In this document: in pieces, positions 17,741 through 27,094 of the stretch
How the letters are laid out: every line of letters begins with the position of its first letter
How positions within the stretch are numbered: the stretch's first letter is position 1
NCBI RefSeq assembly: GCF_030064165.1
Contig: NZ_CP125947.1
Coordinates: 2,666,001 to 2,730,000, forward strand
Direction: 5' to 3'
Source of the DNA: Comamonas resistens
GTDB lineage: Bacteria; Pseudomonadota; Gammaproteobacteria; Burkholderiales; Burkholderiaceae_C
Length of the DNA stretch: 64,000 bases
The notes under the pieces: generated by a model
The model's input: the letters and a program-made list of their open reading frames with translations, nothing else
The model's database searches: none
What the model was told of the DNA's origin: nothing
Program-made: the position numbers and the translations under genes

Positions 17741-18688
17741 TCATTGGAAATCGACGCTGCCAAGGAACACCTGACCCCGGCGTTGGCAGCACGCATAGGG
17801 CCGCCACAGCGCCCAGGCGTAGTCGCCTTGCTGGGCTTGGGTCAGGAAGCCGCTGCGCGGGAACACCGTGCAGGACGAGGACAGGACGGGCGTGAGTTCC
17901 TGCCACTTGCCCGTCGAGGCATCGCCTTCCATCAGCGCGCCGGCAGGCCAGTAGCCGGGCCGCGAGTTGGCGAGCAGCGGCTGATAGACGTGGATTTGCC
18001 CACGGCGCGTGACGACATCGCCGGCGCGCTGGGCCACTACGGCGCCGGCCTTGTGGTCGTCGGCCTGGTGCAGGAAGCCGCCGCGCGGATACACGTTGCC
18101 CCAGAGGTTCAGCGTGGTGCGCGCGCCGACCTCGCGCCTGCCCGGAATCAGCGCCTCCGGGTAGGCCATCTCGGGCACGTTGTAGCGCCAGGCCAGCGTG
18201 TCCAGGGTGCTGAGCAGATACGGCATGAACGCTGTGCCTGCGCCCTCGCAGAAATAGCCCGAGGACGAGACGAACTGGTTGAACACCTCGACGCCGGGAT
18301 GGCCGATCACGTCTGCATTCTTGAACTTGGCGAGATTGTTCTCGTGATCCTCGTTGGTGGTGCCATCTCCGCCCGCTTGGGCGGACGGGTTGGGCGCGCT
18401 CATCGCCCGGACTTCGACCCACGGGTTCTCGCCGGTGTTGCTGTAGCTGGAGACGACCGCATCGGGGATGTAGTGGCGGACCTTGATCGACGTGCGCACC
18501 GTGCAGCCCGTCCAGGTGCAATAGAGCCAGTAGCAGATGCCGACGACGCGGTATTCGAGGCAGTCCGGCGATGCCACTGAGCCAACGATGGTTGCGGTGT
18601 TGAGGGCGTAGCTGCCCGTGGCGCTGAGCAGCAGCATTGACGCCACGCCAGCACGCAGGCGGCGCATCCGCTCGAAGGGTCGGGTCAT
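17741..18688 (-). CDS. ICE transfer protein, PFL_4710 family (TraU-like)
   Basis: 315 residues from ATG 18688. The N-terminal signal segment is MLLLSATGSYALNTATIVG. Cysteine-rich (CLEYRVVGICYWLYCTWTGC), then PEMAYPEALIPGRREVGART and CCQRRGQVFLGSVDFQ at the end, all in line with TraU-type periplasmic mating proteins whose disulfides need a Dsb-type partner. The start overlaps the stop of the upstream TrbC-like gene (ATGA). Confidence 0.85.
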   Translation of the reverse strand: MTRPFERMRRLRAGVASMLLLSATGSYALNTATIVGSVASPDCLEYRVVGICYWLYCTWTGCTVRTSIKVRHYIPDAVVSSYSNTGENPWVEVRAMSAPNPSAQAGGDGTTNEDHENNLAKFKNADVIGHPGVEVFNQFVSSSGYFCEGAGTAFMPYLLSTLDTLAWRYNVPEMAYPEALIPGRREVGARTTLNLWGNVYPRGGFLHQADDHKAGAVVAQRAGDVVTRRGQIHVYQPLLANSRPGYWPAGALMEGDASTGKWQELTPVLSSSCTVFPRSGFLTQAQQGDYAWALWRPYACCQRRGQVFLGSVDFQ

Positions 18689-19131
18689 GGCTGCGGCCTC
18701 CGGTATTGCGCAACGCGCGCGACGGCACGAGCCACGTCCGGTTCGCCATAGACCACGTAACGCTGATCCACCACGACCGCCGGAATGCTGGTGACGCCCA
18801 GGCTCCATGCATCGGCAACGCCCTGGTATGCCGACGCGATTCGGCGCTGGAGGTCGGCACCGCCGTTGTTCAGGCGGCGCTTGACGATGGCCGTGGCCTG
18901 CTCAGGATCGGCGGGCAGCTGTGCGGAAAGCTCGGCTTCGATGCGCGCGCCTTCATCCAGCTCGATCAACCGCTCTCCACCCATGGCCTTGACCGGGTGA
19001 CGGCTGTCGGTGACGACCACCACATCGGCGGCGAAGGCGGCGGGGCTGAAAACGGCCAAGGATGCCGGCAGTGCAACGGCCAGGCCAAGGGTTCGCCAGC
19101 CGGATGCGAAGCGGAATAAAGATGCTGGCAT
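18685..19131 (-). CDS. ICE transfer protein, PFL_4709 family (TrbC-like)
   Basis: 148 residues with a clear signal peptide ending in AFAADVVVV. The remaining part resembles a thioredoxin-like fold lacking CxxC (VVVVTDSRHPVKA, SLGVTSIPAVVVDQRYVVYG), as in TrbC proteins that pair with TraU in F-type systems. It is the first gene after the strong terminator at 19245-19271, so it needs its own promoter or read-through. Confidence 0.8.
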   Translation of the reverse strand: MPASLFRFASGWRTLGLAVALPASLAVFSPAAFAADVVVVTDSRHPVKAMGGERLIELDEGARIEAELSAQLPADPEQATAIVKRRLNNGGADLQRRIASAYQGVADAWSLGVTSIPAVVVDQRYVVYGEPDVARAVARVAQYRRPQP

Positions 19132-19244
19132 GTCGCGTGCCCTGGAAGTTGATCAGAGCCATAGTCGAACGCGAACCCGCTGCCGCCCCAACAAACAATG
19201 CGCATCGCGGGCACCCCGCATACCTGTTCGGTGCTGCCGCATGG

Positions 19245-19271
19245 AAAAAAGCGGAGGCCGAAGCCCCCGCT
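19245..19271 (-). terminator. Rho-independent terminator after radC
   Basis: On the minus strand AGCGGGGGC, a TTCG loop and GCCTCCGCT form a 9-bp stem (one G-T pair) followed directly by six Ts. It lies 5 bp past the radC stop and splits the transfer operon. Confidence 0.9.
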
Positions 19272-19275
19272 GTGA

Positions 19276-19770
19276 TTACAAAAGACCAGACTCGGCGAAT
19301 GAGTACGGTGCGCCCTGACCAATCACAAAATGGTCGAGTACCCGCACGTCGATAAGCGCCAAGGCCGTCTTCAACTGCTCTGTCAGCAAGCGATCCGCAT
19401 TGGATGGCTCGGTGGTGCCCGAGGGGTGCTGATGGGCGAAGATGACCGCAGCGGCGTTCAGTTGCAACGCTCGCTGCAGCACGACACGCGGATAAACCGA
19501 GGTCGCATTGATCGTTCCATGGAACATCGGCTCCACGGCCAGCACGTCGTGCATGCTGTTCATGAACACGACGACGAATATCTCATTGGGCTCGGCGACC
19601 AGCTTCAAGCGAAGGTAGTCCCTGACCGCAGCGGGCCGTTCAAGACGTGGCCCTGCTTTGAAAACCCGTCGCTCCAGCAACACGATGGCTTGCTGGACGA
19701 TCCAGTCCTCGTTCTGAACAGAAATATCGGAAAGCGACTCCAGGCAGGAGTCATTGATGACGACAGACAT
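19276..19770 (-). CDS. radC: RadC-like JAB/MPN domain protein
   Basis: 164 residues from ATG 19770, preceded by GGAGG. The JAMM-type metal motif HQHPSGTTEPSNAD is intact, with the upstream E of the family in the IFVVVFMNSMHDVL region. The N-terminal helix-hairpin-helix domain of chromosomal RadC is missing, as usual for mobile-element copies. Early DNA-repair claims for radC were traced to another gene; on mobile elements its role is open, possibly linked to entry or recombination. A structured motif resembling the radC RNA lies 160 bp upstream. Confidence 0.88.
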   Translation of the reverse strand: MSVVINDSCLESLSDISVQNEDWIVQQAIVLLERRVFKAGPRLERPAAVRDYLRLKLVAEPNEIFVVVFMNSMHDVLAVEPMFHGTINATSVYPRVVLQRALQLNAAAVIFAHQHPSGTTEPSNADRLLTEQLKTALALIDVRVLDHFVIGQGAPYSFAESGLL

Positions 19771-19928
19771 GGCGAACCTCCAGGCAGGGAAATCGGAGGG
19801 CGCACATGCCCCTGGAGGGCAGGCCCTCCAGGGAATGGAACAAGGTGCATCCATCACCGCAGCAGCGGTGATCGTTCGCGGCCAGGATGCGGGGCGAACG
19901 GGTAGCGGTCAGCGCAGCGTGCTGCGCC

Positions 19929-19984
19929 GTAGCCTCAATGACCGCGGGCTACCTGGGCATGTCGCCGACGACGTCGGCAGGCAT
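19929..19984 (-). ncRNA. radC-RNA-like two-stem motif, copy 1
   Basis: On the plus-strand text, stem 1 is GTAGCC (12-nt loop) GGCTAC and stem 2 is GCCGAC (GAC loop) GTCGGC, joined by a conserved CTGGGCATGT linker. It is transcribed on the minus strand about 160 nt upstream of radC and overlaps the last codons of the DsbA-like gene. Stem bases differ from the other three copies but stay paired. Context matches the published radC RNA motif. Confidence 0.75.
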
Positions 19985-20713
19985 TTCCGTAGTGGGTGAA
20001 ACGACCGAATCCTCAGCTGCCAGCATGTCCATGGCCGACAGCAGTGCATCGCCTTCGATCGGCCCCTGCAGCAGGATCGCCTGGCTGGTCTGGCGATCGT
20101 GTAGTCGCAGGGATGGCGTCGCGGTCACGCCGCCCTTGGTGGCTTCCTCGGCCTGAGCGCGAATCAACGTTTCGGGCCGCTCGCTGGCCAAACACTGCTC
20201 GACGGCTGGGTTTAGGCCGGGATAGCGCAGGCCCTCGGGCAAGCCCAGGCCGTCACTGCGCGTGTGCGCATAGACCCATTCAATGGCCTGCCAAAAGGCC
20301 AAATGCCCGCCACTTTCGGCGGCGCACTCGGCCAGGCGTGCCTCGGCAGAGGCGGCCGGTTCGTGCGCGGCCAGCGGCTGGTGCTGCCATTGCAGGGCTA
20401 CGTCCGCGTTGGCGCCCACCCAGCGTTTGAGTTGCGGAAAGTACTCCCGGCAGAACGGACATTCGAGGTCGGCATAGAGCGTCAGCGTGAACCGGCCCTG
20501 CGCGTTGCCCATTTGCCAGGGCGGCCCGGCCACCTGCGCGGTACTGACCGGCGCGGGAGCCAACGACGCGGGTTCGCTGGGTGCGCGGGACACGAGCCAG
20601 ATCAGCAGCAGCGCGATCAATCCAGCGGCCAAGAACCAGGGCCAGCGCTTGCGCGAGCGCCGATGGCGGAGCGCCTGGACTGGCATAGGAACGAAAGGAT
20701 GTTTCGGTTTCAC
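19949..20713 (-). CDS. DsbA/DsbG-like thioredoxin-fold protein, membrane anchored
   Basis: 254 residues. An N-terminal basic stretch and one membrane helix (WFLAAGLIALLLIWLV) hold the protein on the periplasmic side. The active-site CxxC is in YADLECPFCREYFPQL near residue 92, and the cis-proline region is GGVTATPSL near 195. Likely makes or shuffles disulfides in cysteine-rich mating proteins such as the TraU-like one. The final residues (EMPADVVGDMPR) are encoded by the radC-RNA-like motif, so the tail may be an accident of that overlap. It follows the VirB4-like gene by 15 bp. Confidence 0.85.
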   Translation of the reverse strand: MKPKHPFVPMPVQALRHRRSRKRWPWFLAAGLIALLLIWLVSRAPSEPASLAPAPVSTAQVAGPPWQMGNAQGRFTLTLYADLECPFCREYFPQLKRWVGANADVALQWQHQPLAAHEPAASAEARLAECAAESGGHLAFWQAIEWVYAHTRSDGLGLPEGLRYPGLNPAVEQCLASERPETLIRAQAEEATKGGVTATPSLRLHDRQTSQAILLQGPIEGDALLSAMDMLAAEDSVVSPTTEMPADVVGDMPR

Positions 20714-20728
20714 GGCAGTCTCCGGCGG

Positions 20729-23638
20729 CTATTGCGGCAGGCCCAAGGCCGGCGACTCGATGCCGCGCGCCTGGTCGATCTTCTCGGCCACCTTGAAGGC
20801 CGCGTCGAGTTCACTGATGCCGTGCTGTTGCATGAGTTGGTAACGCTCGGCTTTCTCCTCGGGTTCGGTCTGCGCAAGCGCGAGATAGAGGCTCGGTGGC
20901 ACGGCCCGAAACAGCACTTCCAGGCTCTTGGAGAGGATGACGCCCTCGGTGAACTTCCCGGCTTCCTTGCGCGCCGAAAGCATCAGCGCCTTCTGCGCAG
21001 GCGAGAGTTCGCGGAAGCGGGCGATCTTCTCCACCTCATCGGGTGGCATCGACAGGCAGATCCACCACTCGATCATGTTGAGCATGGGCTCTGCGGCGCG
21101 CGGCAGATCGTCGATGTTTTGTGTGGCGAGCCAGAACCAGGCCCCCAGCTTGCGCCACATCTTGGTGATCTTCACCACGTAGGGGGCGAGCAGCGGGTTC
21201 TTGGTGATGATGTGCCCTTCGTCGGTGACGTTGATGATCGGGCGGCCCAGGTACTGATCGCGCTCGGCAATGTTGTTCACCGTGCTGATCAGGCTTATGT
21301 AGGCAATGGAGAGCTGCGCGTTGTAGCCCTCGCGGGCATAGGTCGCCAGATCGACCAGGGTGATGTCGGCCTCGGGCCACGGCGAACCGTCGCGGTCGAA
21401 CATTTCACCGTCCGTGCCTTGGCAGAACATGTCCATGGCGTCGGCCATCTCCAGCAGTCGCACACGCCGCATTTCCGGCAGCGTCGGGTCCTGGCTGCGC
21501 GTGCGCAGCGCATTGCGCACATCGCGCGTGAGCACGGTGCGCTTCTCGCCATCCTTGCTGTGGCAGTGTTCTGCGGCATCGAGGATGCACTGACGGATCA
21601 GCGAGCGGTCGGCCCGCGTCATCCGGGCTTCTTCCTTGTCTTCGCCACCGGTGATCATCAGCCTCGCGGTGATCTCCAATTCGCCCAGCACGTCGCGCTG
21701 CTCATCCGCCTCCATGGCCACAGCATCGGGTGGAAGGTCTTCGTCCAGCGCATCGGCGTCGAGCGTCTGCACGCCGCTGGGCGTCTCGATCAGCCGCCGC
21801 GCATCCGCGAACGGCGCGAGCGTCACACCCGAGCCTGGGGCCAGTTTGACCCGGTTCACGGTCAGACCCAGGCGCCGGGCAAAATCGCTGAACAGGCCGA
21901 AGCTGTTGCCGGCCTCGACAATGAACAGCCGTGGCCGGTAGATCGCCGTGACCTGATTCAAGAGGTTGTTGAGGGTCGCCGACTTGCCCGAACCCGTCGG
22001 GCCGAACAGAAACAGGTGGGCATTCATCTGCCGGTCAAGGCGGTTGAGCGGGTCGAAGGTGATCGGCCCGCCGCCGCGGTTGAACATCGTGATGCCGGGA
22101 TGCCCCGTGCCCTGGCTGCGCCCCCACACCGGCGAGAGGTTCGCCGCGTGCTGGGCGAACATCAGTTGCGTGTACCACTTCTTGCGATCCTGGCTGGGGT
22201 TGTAGCAGCACGGTAGCCAGCGCAGGTAACTGTTGAGCGGCGCTACTTCGTCGTCCTCGCGCACCGGCTGCAAGCCAGCGTTGAGCATGACGTTCGCCAG
22301 GTCCAGGCCGCGTCGGTCCAGTTCCGCCTCATCGCGCCCGCGCAGGTAGAACGCCAGCGTGCCGCGATAGAGCTTGTGCGCGCTGCCGATCAGGGAACGG
22401 GCTTCATGCACGTCCTTGAGCGTCTGCTCCGACGCCAGGGTTTCGCCGACCGCTTTCTTGGCCAGGTGGTTCAAGTCCGCCTCAAGGACATCCTGCGGCG
22501 TGGCGACCATCGTCAGGCAAAGGGTGGTGTCCTCGGGCATCTGGTCGAACAGCGTGTTGATGGCATCGCCTTTGCGTGTCTCGCCGGTCAGGTGCCCTGT
22601 GCCCGGCGGCATGCGCAGGCGGTCGGTGATCAGCACGCGGTGCGGCAGGCCGTCGAAATGCCAGGTGCCCTGCGCCACGTCGGAGCGCGGCTGGCCGAAG
22701 AACAGCCGCTGGCTGAAATCCCGCCCGCTCGCCAATTCGATCTCGCCGTCTTCGCCGGCCTCCGTACTGTCGGGGTAGCGCGCCAGCGCATAGAAGCGCT
22801 CCCTGTCTTCGGCCCCAGGCCCAAGCAACGTGGGACGCGGGTTGAACCAGCGCAGCAGCCAGTCGTGAACATCCGCAGCCACCATGCGCCGGGCCTGAAT
22901 GCCGGCGTTCGCCAGTCCGCCGCACAGGCGGTCGCAAACGATATTGAGCATCTGCTCGGGCGTCTGCCCGCGGCGGCTGTTTTGCCCTTGGCCGGTCACG
23001 CGGCGATAGACCACCATGCGCACACGCCGGGTCTGGCCGCGCCAGCGCAGCCGTGTGACCACCGTGTCCTCGAACAGGCCGCCCGGCTTGGCCACCGCGC
23101 GCAGGTGATGGCCGAAGAAGCGCAGGTAGAACTCGGTGAACGCCGTCTCACGGGCGCGCGGCTGCACATAGTCGCGCAGGGTCTGCATGTACTGGTCGAA
23201 ACTGGGCTCGTCCTGAGCGTAGAGCTGCAGCACCCAGGGGTTCTCATCCAGTTCATCGAAACTGTCCTGCAGCGCGTTTTCCAAGGCATCGCGGGCCTGC
23301 GCGAGCCAGCCAGGTTCCCGGCCTTCGGTGCCCAGCGGCACCAGCTCGTAGAACGCCGCCACCGATTGCCCGTCCTCCAGCAACATGGCTTTCGACTGCG
23401 CCAGGAACTCCACCCAGGGCAGCAGTTCCACGAACGACGGCGCGACCTCGTACAGCGCCTGCTCGTCTGCCAGGGTCGCCGGCCTGCGGCCTTGCACCGC
23501 CGTGCCGGGTTCGGGGATGCCGACCTGGCGCAGTGCCTCGACGTGGCGTTGCCAGCCGTCCGGCTGCTCGTCGTCGTCAGCATCGGATGCGGCCAGCTTC
23601 GGCGCGGTCGGCTTCGGTCTGGGGAGTTTCCAGCGCAT
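20729..23638 (-). CDS. Conjugative transfer ATPase, PFL_4706 family (VirB4/TraC-like)
   Basis: 969-residue ATPase that energises pilus and channel assembly at the inner membrane. Walker A LFGPTGSGKSA is near residue 545 and Walker B region VTDEGHIITKN near 806, with KIARFRELSPAQKALMLSA in the C-terminal part. The N-terminal half matches the TraC-type domain. It starts one base into the upstream lipoprotein stop, so the two are coupled. Length and motifs are normal and nothing suggests damage. Confidence 0.92.
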   Translation of the reverse strand: MRWKLPRPKPTAPKLAASDADDDEQPDGWQRHVEALRQVGIPEPGTAVQGRRPATLADEQALYEVAPSFVELLPWVEFLAQSKAMLLEDGQSVAAFYELVPLGTEGREPGWLAQARDALENALQDSFDELDENPWVLQLYAQDEPSFDQYMQTLRDYVQPRARETAFTEFYLRFFGHHLRAVAKPGGLFEDTVVTRLRWRGQTRRVRMVVYRRVTGQGQNSRRGQTPEQMLNIVCDRLCGGLANAGIQARRMVAADVHDWLLRWFNPRPTLLGPGAEDRERFYALARYPDSTEAGEDGEIELASGRDFSQRLFFGQPRSDVAQGTWHFDGLPHRVLITDRLRMPPGTGHLTGETRKGDAINTLFDQMPEDTTLCLTMVATPQDVLEADLNHLAKKAVGETLASEQTLKDVHEARSLIGSAHKLYRGTLAFYLRGRDEAELDRRGLDLANVMLNAGLQPVREDDEVAPLNSYLRWLPCCYNPSQDRKKWYTQLMFAQHAANLSPVWGRSQGTGHPGITMFNRGGGPITFDPLNRLDRQMNAHLFLFGPTGSGKSATLNNLLNQVTAIYRPRLFIVEAGNSFGLFSDFARRLGLTVNRVKLAPGSGVTLAPFADARRLIETPSGVQTLDADALDEDLPPDAVAMEADEQRDVLGELEITARLMITGGEDKEEARMTRADRSLIRQCILDAAEHCHSKDGEKRTVLTRDVRNALRTRSQDPTLPEMRRVRLLEMADAMDMFCQGTDGEMFDRDGSPWPEADITLVDLATYAREGYNAQLSIAYISLISTVNNIAERDQYLGRPIINVTDEGHIITKNPLLAPYVVKITKMWRKLGAWFWLATQNIDDLPRAAEPMLNMIEWWICLSMPPDEVEKIARFRELSPAQKALMLSARKEAGKFTEGVILSKSLEVLFRAVPPSLYLALAQTEPEEKAERYQLMQQHGISELDAAFKVAEKIDQARGIESPALGLPQ

Positions 23639-24087
23639 CAGTAATCCTCCACGCGCTCGCCTGGCATGGCGTACTGCACGCGCTGGTACAGCGGGAACAC
23701 GGTCGTATAGCCCGGAATCGGCACTGGGTCGGTGCCCGCCAAATGCGGATACACGTACATTACGAGATCGGGGTTGGGCAGGCGCTGGAACTGGCGGTAG
23801 ACCTCGTTGCGCGCCGTGCGCGTGTAGCGCATCTGCTCGGCAGGCGCGGCCTGCACGTCCATCTCGGTCAGCGGCCTGCGCAGGCTCTGGCGCGCATCGA
23901 GCAACTGCCTGCGCGCTACCTGGCCGGCACCACCGCCGCCGTCGCCGGCGTTCTGCTGCCAGATGTTCATCATCGTGCTGTCGCCGTGGGTCAGCAGCTT
24001 TTCCTTGCTGGTGGCGCAGCCACCGAGCAGCGCGACGGCCAAGGCCAGCGCCAGGCCCTGAGCCCAGCTATTCAAGTTCGAGGGCAT
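23638..24087 (-). CDS. ICE transfer lipoprotein, TIGR03751 family
   Basis: 149 residues from ATG 24087. A hydrophobic signal ends in the lipobox LLGGC (Cys about 23), so the product is an outer-membrane-directed lipoprotein. Conserved family stretches follow: TRTARNEVYRQFQRLPNPDLVMYVYPHL and IPGYTTVFPLYQRVQYA. It probably plays the TraV-like part of the outer-membrane core complex. It overlaps the end of the upstream TraB-like gene by 20 bases. Confidence 0.85.
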   Translation of the reverse strand: MPSNLNSWAQGLALALAVALLGGCATSKEKLLTHGDSTMMNIWQQNAGDGGGGAGQVARRQLLDARQSLRRPLTEMDVQAAPAEQMRYTRTARNEVYRQFQRLPNPDLVMYVYPHLAGTDPVPIPGYTTVFPLYQRVQYAMPGERVEDY

Positions 24088-25477
24088 GGCTTTCTCCTGC
24101 GCGGTGATCGACCTTGCGGCCTTCGGGATCGAAGTCGATGGCGAGCGGCTTTTCGAGGTGGACGGCGACCTTGGCACCGGGCTGCACATAAACGGCAGCG
24201 AAGGCCTGGCCGTAGAGCTTGTTGACCCAGCTCGACATGTCCTGGACGCCGCTGGCGAGAATCCGGCCCACGGCTTCCTGGCCGCTGATGCCCACGCTGC
24301 CGATGGAGCCGTCGGCGCCGACATAGGACGCCCTGCCACTGTCGGATTCGATCAGCGAGGCCACGCCAGCCCCAGCCGCCGTGATCAGCGCCTGGGTGCC
24401 GAGGTACTGCTGCGCATTGCTGCGCCGCTCGCCGCTGACACAGGGAATGCCGTGCGGGTCGCTGATCCAGCCCAGGCCGTCGCGTTGTTGGTTGTTCTGC
24501 TGGTTGCCCTCACGATCCTCGGGGATGGTGCGGATGGTCCCGTCATGGAACACGAAGGTGATGCTGCGCACCTGGCCGCGCACGCAGGAGAGCGTCCAGT
24601 CGCCCGATGCGGTGCCGGAGAACACGGCCCCGGCCACATCGGGAATGTCGATGCCGTTCGCGGTCAAATTGTCAGGCCCGACCAAGACCTTGAAGGGGTA
24701 TGGATCGTTCACCGTGCCGTCGATCGGCACGCGGCCAATCAGCGCCGTCATCGCCACCGACCCCATCAGCGTCGAGTTGGTCGGCACGGTATAGACGGGC
24801 GTCGGGCTCTTGACGCCTGCCGCGCGTGCGCCCGCGTTCGCCACGGTTTGCGCTGTGGTTTCCAGCGTGCTCTGTGCGGAACCGAAGCTGGTGGGGAAGC
24901 TTATGCCGCCATTCGACCTGCCACGCCCGTCGCTTTGTTTCGCGTCATCCGGCTCCACCCAGCGCATACCGCCTTCCATGCCGGCCTCGTCGCCGTCACG
25001 CAGGCCCAGCCCCACCGGCAAATCGGCATGGCCACCGCCACGTCCGCCGATGCTGTCCAGGCGCTGCTGCAGGTCGGCGAGCAGCCCCTCGGTCTGCTGG
25101 CGCGTGCTGGCCGCCTGCTGCTGGTCACGGCGCAGGTCGGAGCGCTCGGATTCGAGGGCCGAACTGATGCGCTGGTCGATGGCGCTCTCGCGCTGGCGCA
25201 GTCGCTGATTCTCCTCGCGCTGCGACCTGTTGTCGGACAGCGCGGTCTGAAGCTCGGTGCGCAACTGCTTCACCTGGGCAACCAGCGTCGCCACGGTGTC
25301 GCGCGGGGTGTCACCCTCGATGCCCAGCGCCTTCATTTCTTCCGGCGTAAGCCTGCCGCCGCCATCCGCGACAGGCGGTGCCGACGCACCGCCACCGGAA
25401 AACAGCCGGATGGCGACAAACAGCACCAGCAGGGCCACGGGGATCAGCAGCCACTTCAGGAGTCCGTTACTGCGCAT
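24068..25477 (-). CDS. ICE transfer protein, PFL_4705 family (TraB/VirB10-like)
   Basis: 469 residues. One N-terminal membrane helix (LLIPVALLVLFVAIRLFSG), a coiled coil at about 60-140 (QVKQLRTELQTALSDNRSQ and onward), a linker, then a VirB10-like beta-barrel domain (TNSTLMGSVAMTALIGRVP, PFKVLVGPDNLTANGIDIP, AVYVQPGAKVAVHLEKPL). This is the inner-to-outer-membrane bridge of the secretion channel. It overlaps the TraK-like gene by 11 bases and the lipoprotein by 20. Confidence 0.88.
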   Translation of the reverse strand: MRSNGLLKWLLIPVALLVLFVAIRLFSGGGASAPPVADGGGRLTPEEMKALGIEGDTPRDTVATLVAQVKQLRTELQTALSDNRSQREENQRLRQRESAIDQRISSALESERSDLRRDQQQAASTRQQTEGLLADLQQRLDSIGGRGGGHADLPVGLGLRDGDEAGMEGGMRWVEPDDAKQSDGRGRSNGGISFPTSFGSAQSTLETTAQTVANAGARAAGVKSPTPVYTVPTNSTLMGSVAMTALIGRVPIDGTVNDPYPFKVLVGPDNLTANGIDIPDVAGAVFSGTASGDWTLSCVRGQVRSITFVFHDGTIRTIPEDREGNQQNNQQRDGLGWISDPHGIPCVSGERRSNAQQYLGTQALITAAGAGVASLIESDSGRASYVGADGSIGSVGISGQEAVGRILASGVQDMSSWVNKLYGQAFAAVYVQPGAKVAVHLEKPLAIDFDPEGRKVDHRAGESHALELE

Positions 25478-26405
25478 GGCGGGCCTCCCTGTCGTCGCTG
25501 GCTGCTGCTTTGGGCTGCGGGAGATGCACAGCGGGGTCGAAGCGATGGATCGCCGGCAGCAGCGATTGCGCGAGGCCGTGCCCGCGCGTCACCAGGTACA
25601 GGACGGTGGTGTCCTCGGGGGTTCCGCGCGGGCCAAGCGCCTCGTGCTGGAAGGTGGCGGTGAGGAAATCCCCTTGCAGCACGCGCGGGTCGAGGCTGAT
25701 CCAGTCGCTGCTACTGTTGGTCAGGCGCACGGCAGTGACCCACTGGTCTTCCAGGCGCCACGAGGCGAGCGCGACCGCGCGTGCCGGCAAGGTCGGCATC
25801 AGCGTGCCGAGGTCGAGGTCGCGGCGCAGGTTGACCCGCATGACGCCTGGCAAGGCTTCCACGGTGCGCAGCGGTGCGTAGAGGTTCTGCGCAGCAAAAC
25901 GTGTCAGCACGACGGGGATTGGCGTTTCGCGCCGCGCCGTCCGGGTGCCCGCCTGCTCCTGAGCGCGTGCATGGGGCGCATCGGCACCGTCAGGCTGATC
26001 GCCATAGCGCGCTGTTGAGTTGTTGCCCTCGACGATTCGCACCGGTTCCAGCTCGGCTTCGCCGTCCTTGGGCGGCTCCGCCGCAATGTCGAGCAGGATC
26101 AGCGCGCCGGTGTCGGCGTCCTGCAATTGCAGCCGAGTGGGCTCGATCGGCTCGCTGGCGCGCAGGTACACCGCGCCGCCCGCGCTCTGCACGCGCAAGC
26201 GCTCACCGACGCCTGCGGGAACGCCCACGCGGACGTTTCGGTCGATGAACACGATGCGCTCCTGGCCGACCTTCAACGGCACCGCCAGCGGCATGCGCTC
26301 CCAACGCAGGATCTCCACCGCCTGGACAGCGGGGGACACGACCACTGCGGCGGCCACGGCCAGCAGCCCCAGCAGCGCGAGTACAGGATGCTTCATGGGC
26401 TTCAT
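25467..26405 (-). CDS. ICE transfer protein, PFL_4704 family (TraK/VirB9-like)
   Basis: 312 residues with a signal peptide ending near AVQAVEILRW. The mature protein is periplasmic and beta-rich, as expected for the TraK/VirB9 ring component that contacts the lipoprotein and TraB. Family stretches include GQERIVFIDRNVRVGVP and VYLRASEPIEPTRLQLQD. The start overlaps the TraE-like stop by four bases. Confidence 0.85.
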   Translation of the reverse strand: MKPMKHPVLALLGLLAVAAAVVVSPAVQAVEILRWERMPLAVPLKVGQERIVFIDRNVRVGVPAGVGERLRVQSAGGAVYLRASEPIEPTRLQLQDADTGALILLDIAAEPPKDGEAELEPVRIVEGNNSTARYGDQPDGADAPHARAQEQAGTRTARRETPIPVVLTRFAAQNLYAPLRTVEALPGVMRVNLRRDLDLGTLMPTLPARAVALASWRLEDQWVTAVRLTNSSSDWISLDPRVLQGDFLTATFQHEALGPRGTPEDTTVLYLVTRGHGLAQSLLPAIHRFDPAVHLPQPKAAASDDREARHAQ

Positions 26406-27094
26406 GGGGAATTACCTCCTTGAGGCGCTTGCGGCGTCAGGCCACCAGGCACCGGGCGCGTCGGCTCCGGTGCGCTGATGCGCTGGGGCGTGCCCTCGTA
26501 GCAGTCGATCACCAGGCCGAACGGGTTGCGTGCGGGATCGACGTCCACCCGCGCGACCTTCACGGGGTAGCGCACCAGGGCGCGCTTGACCTGCTCGGCG
26601 CCGTAGTACTCGTCGGCGCTGATGTCCAATGTCACCACCCAGTCGCGGTCGGAGATCACACGCACGCGCGCCGTGGGGTTGTCGCCATAACTGCGGCCGG
26701 GGATTTCGTAGATGCCACGCACACGCTGGCGCAGTTCGCCGGTGCTGCGGCGGTAGTCGTAGTCCGCCTTGAGGAATGCCTGGCAGGACGGGGTGAGGTA
26801 TGGCGAGAGCGTGTGGAGGTTGCGCGGGTAGTCTTCTTCGCCATTTGTGGGCCAGCGATTGAGGGTCTGGAACACGTAGAACGTGAACGCATAGATCGAC
26901 TCGGGCGGCACCTCCCACCACTTGCGGGTACTGCCGGAGCGCAGGTCAGGCGGGACGTGGATGGTCAGGTCGCGCGGCGCGCTCCACCAACCGCCGCCCA
27001 TGACCAGGGCGACGATGACCAGCGCACCCGCGCCGAGGCGCAGCGTCTTGATGTGCGCCTGCAGGTGGGTGATCTCGTTCTTGAAACGGCTCAT
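26402..27094 (-). CDS. ICE transfer protein, PFL_4703 family (TraE/VirB8-like)
   Basis: 230 residues from ATG 27094 (MSRFKNEITH); the reading frame is open further up, but that stretch is the overlapping TraL-like gene. A single membrane helix at 20-38 (AGALVIVALVMGGGWW) leads to a periplasmic VirB8-like domain with NRWPTNGEEDYPRNLHTLSPYL. Inner-membrane scaffold of the channel. ATGA overlaps occur on both sides. Confidence 0.87.
   Translation of the reverse strand: MSRFKNEITHLQAHIKTLRLGAGALVIVALVMGGGWWSAPRDLTIHVPPDLRSGSTRKWWEVPPESIYAFTFYVFQTLNRWPTNGEEDYPRNLHTLSPYLTPSCQAFLKADYDYRRSTGELRQRVRGIYEIPGRSYGDNPTARVRVISDRDWVVTLDISADEYYGAEQVKRALVRYPVKVARVDVDPARNPFGLVIDCYEGTPQRISAPEPTRPVPGGLTPQAPQGGNSP

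Noticed and set aside
19245..19271. Attenuator controlling radC itself
   Set aside because: The hairpin and T-run lie after the radC stop, so it can only end its transcript.
20264..22216. Plus-strand open frame of 650 codons opposite the VirB4-like gene
   Set aside because: Composition typical of an antisense shadow; the minus strand codes for an ATPase with Walker motifs.
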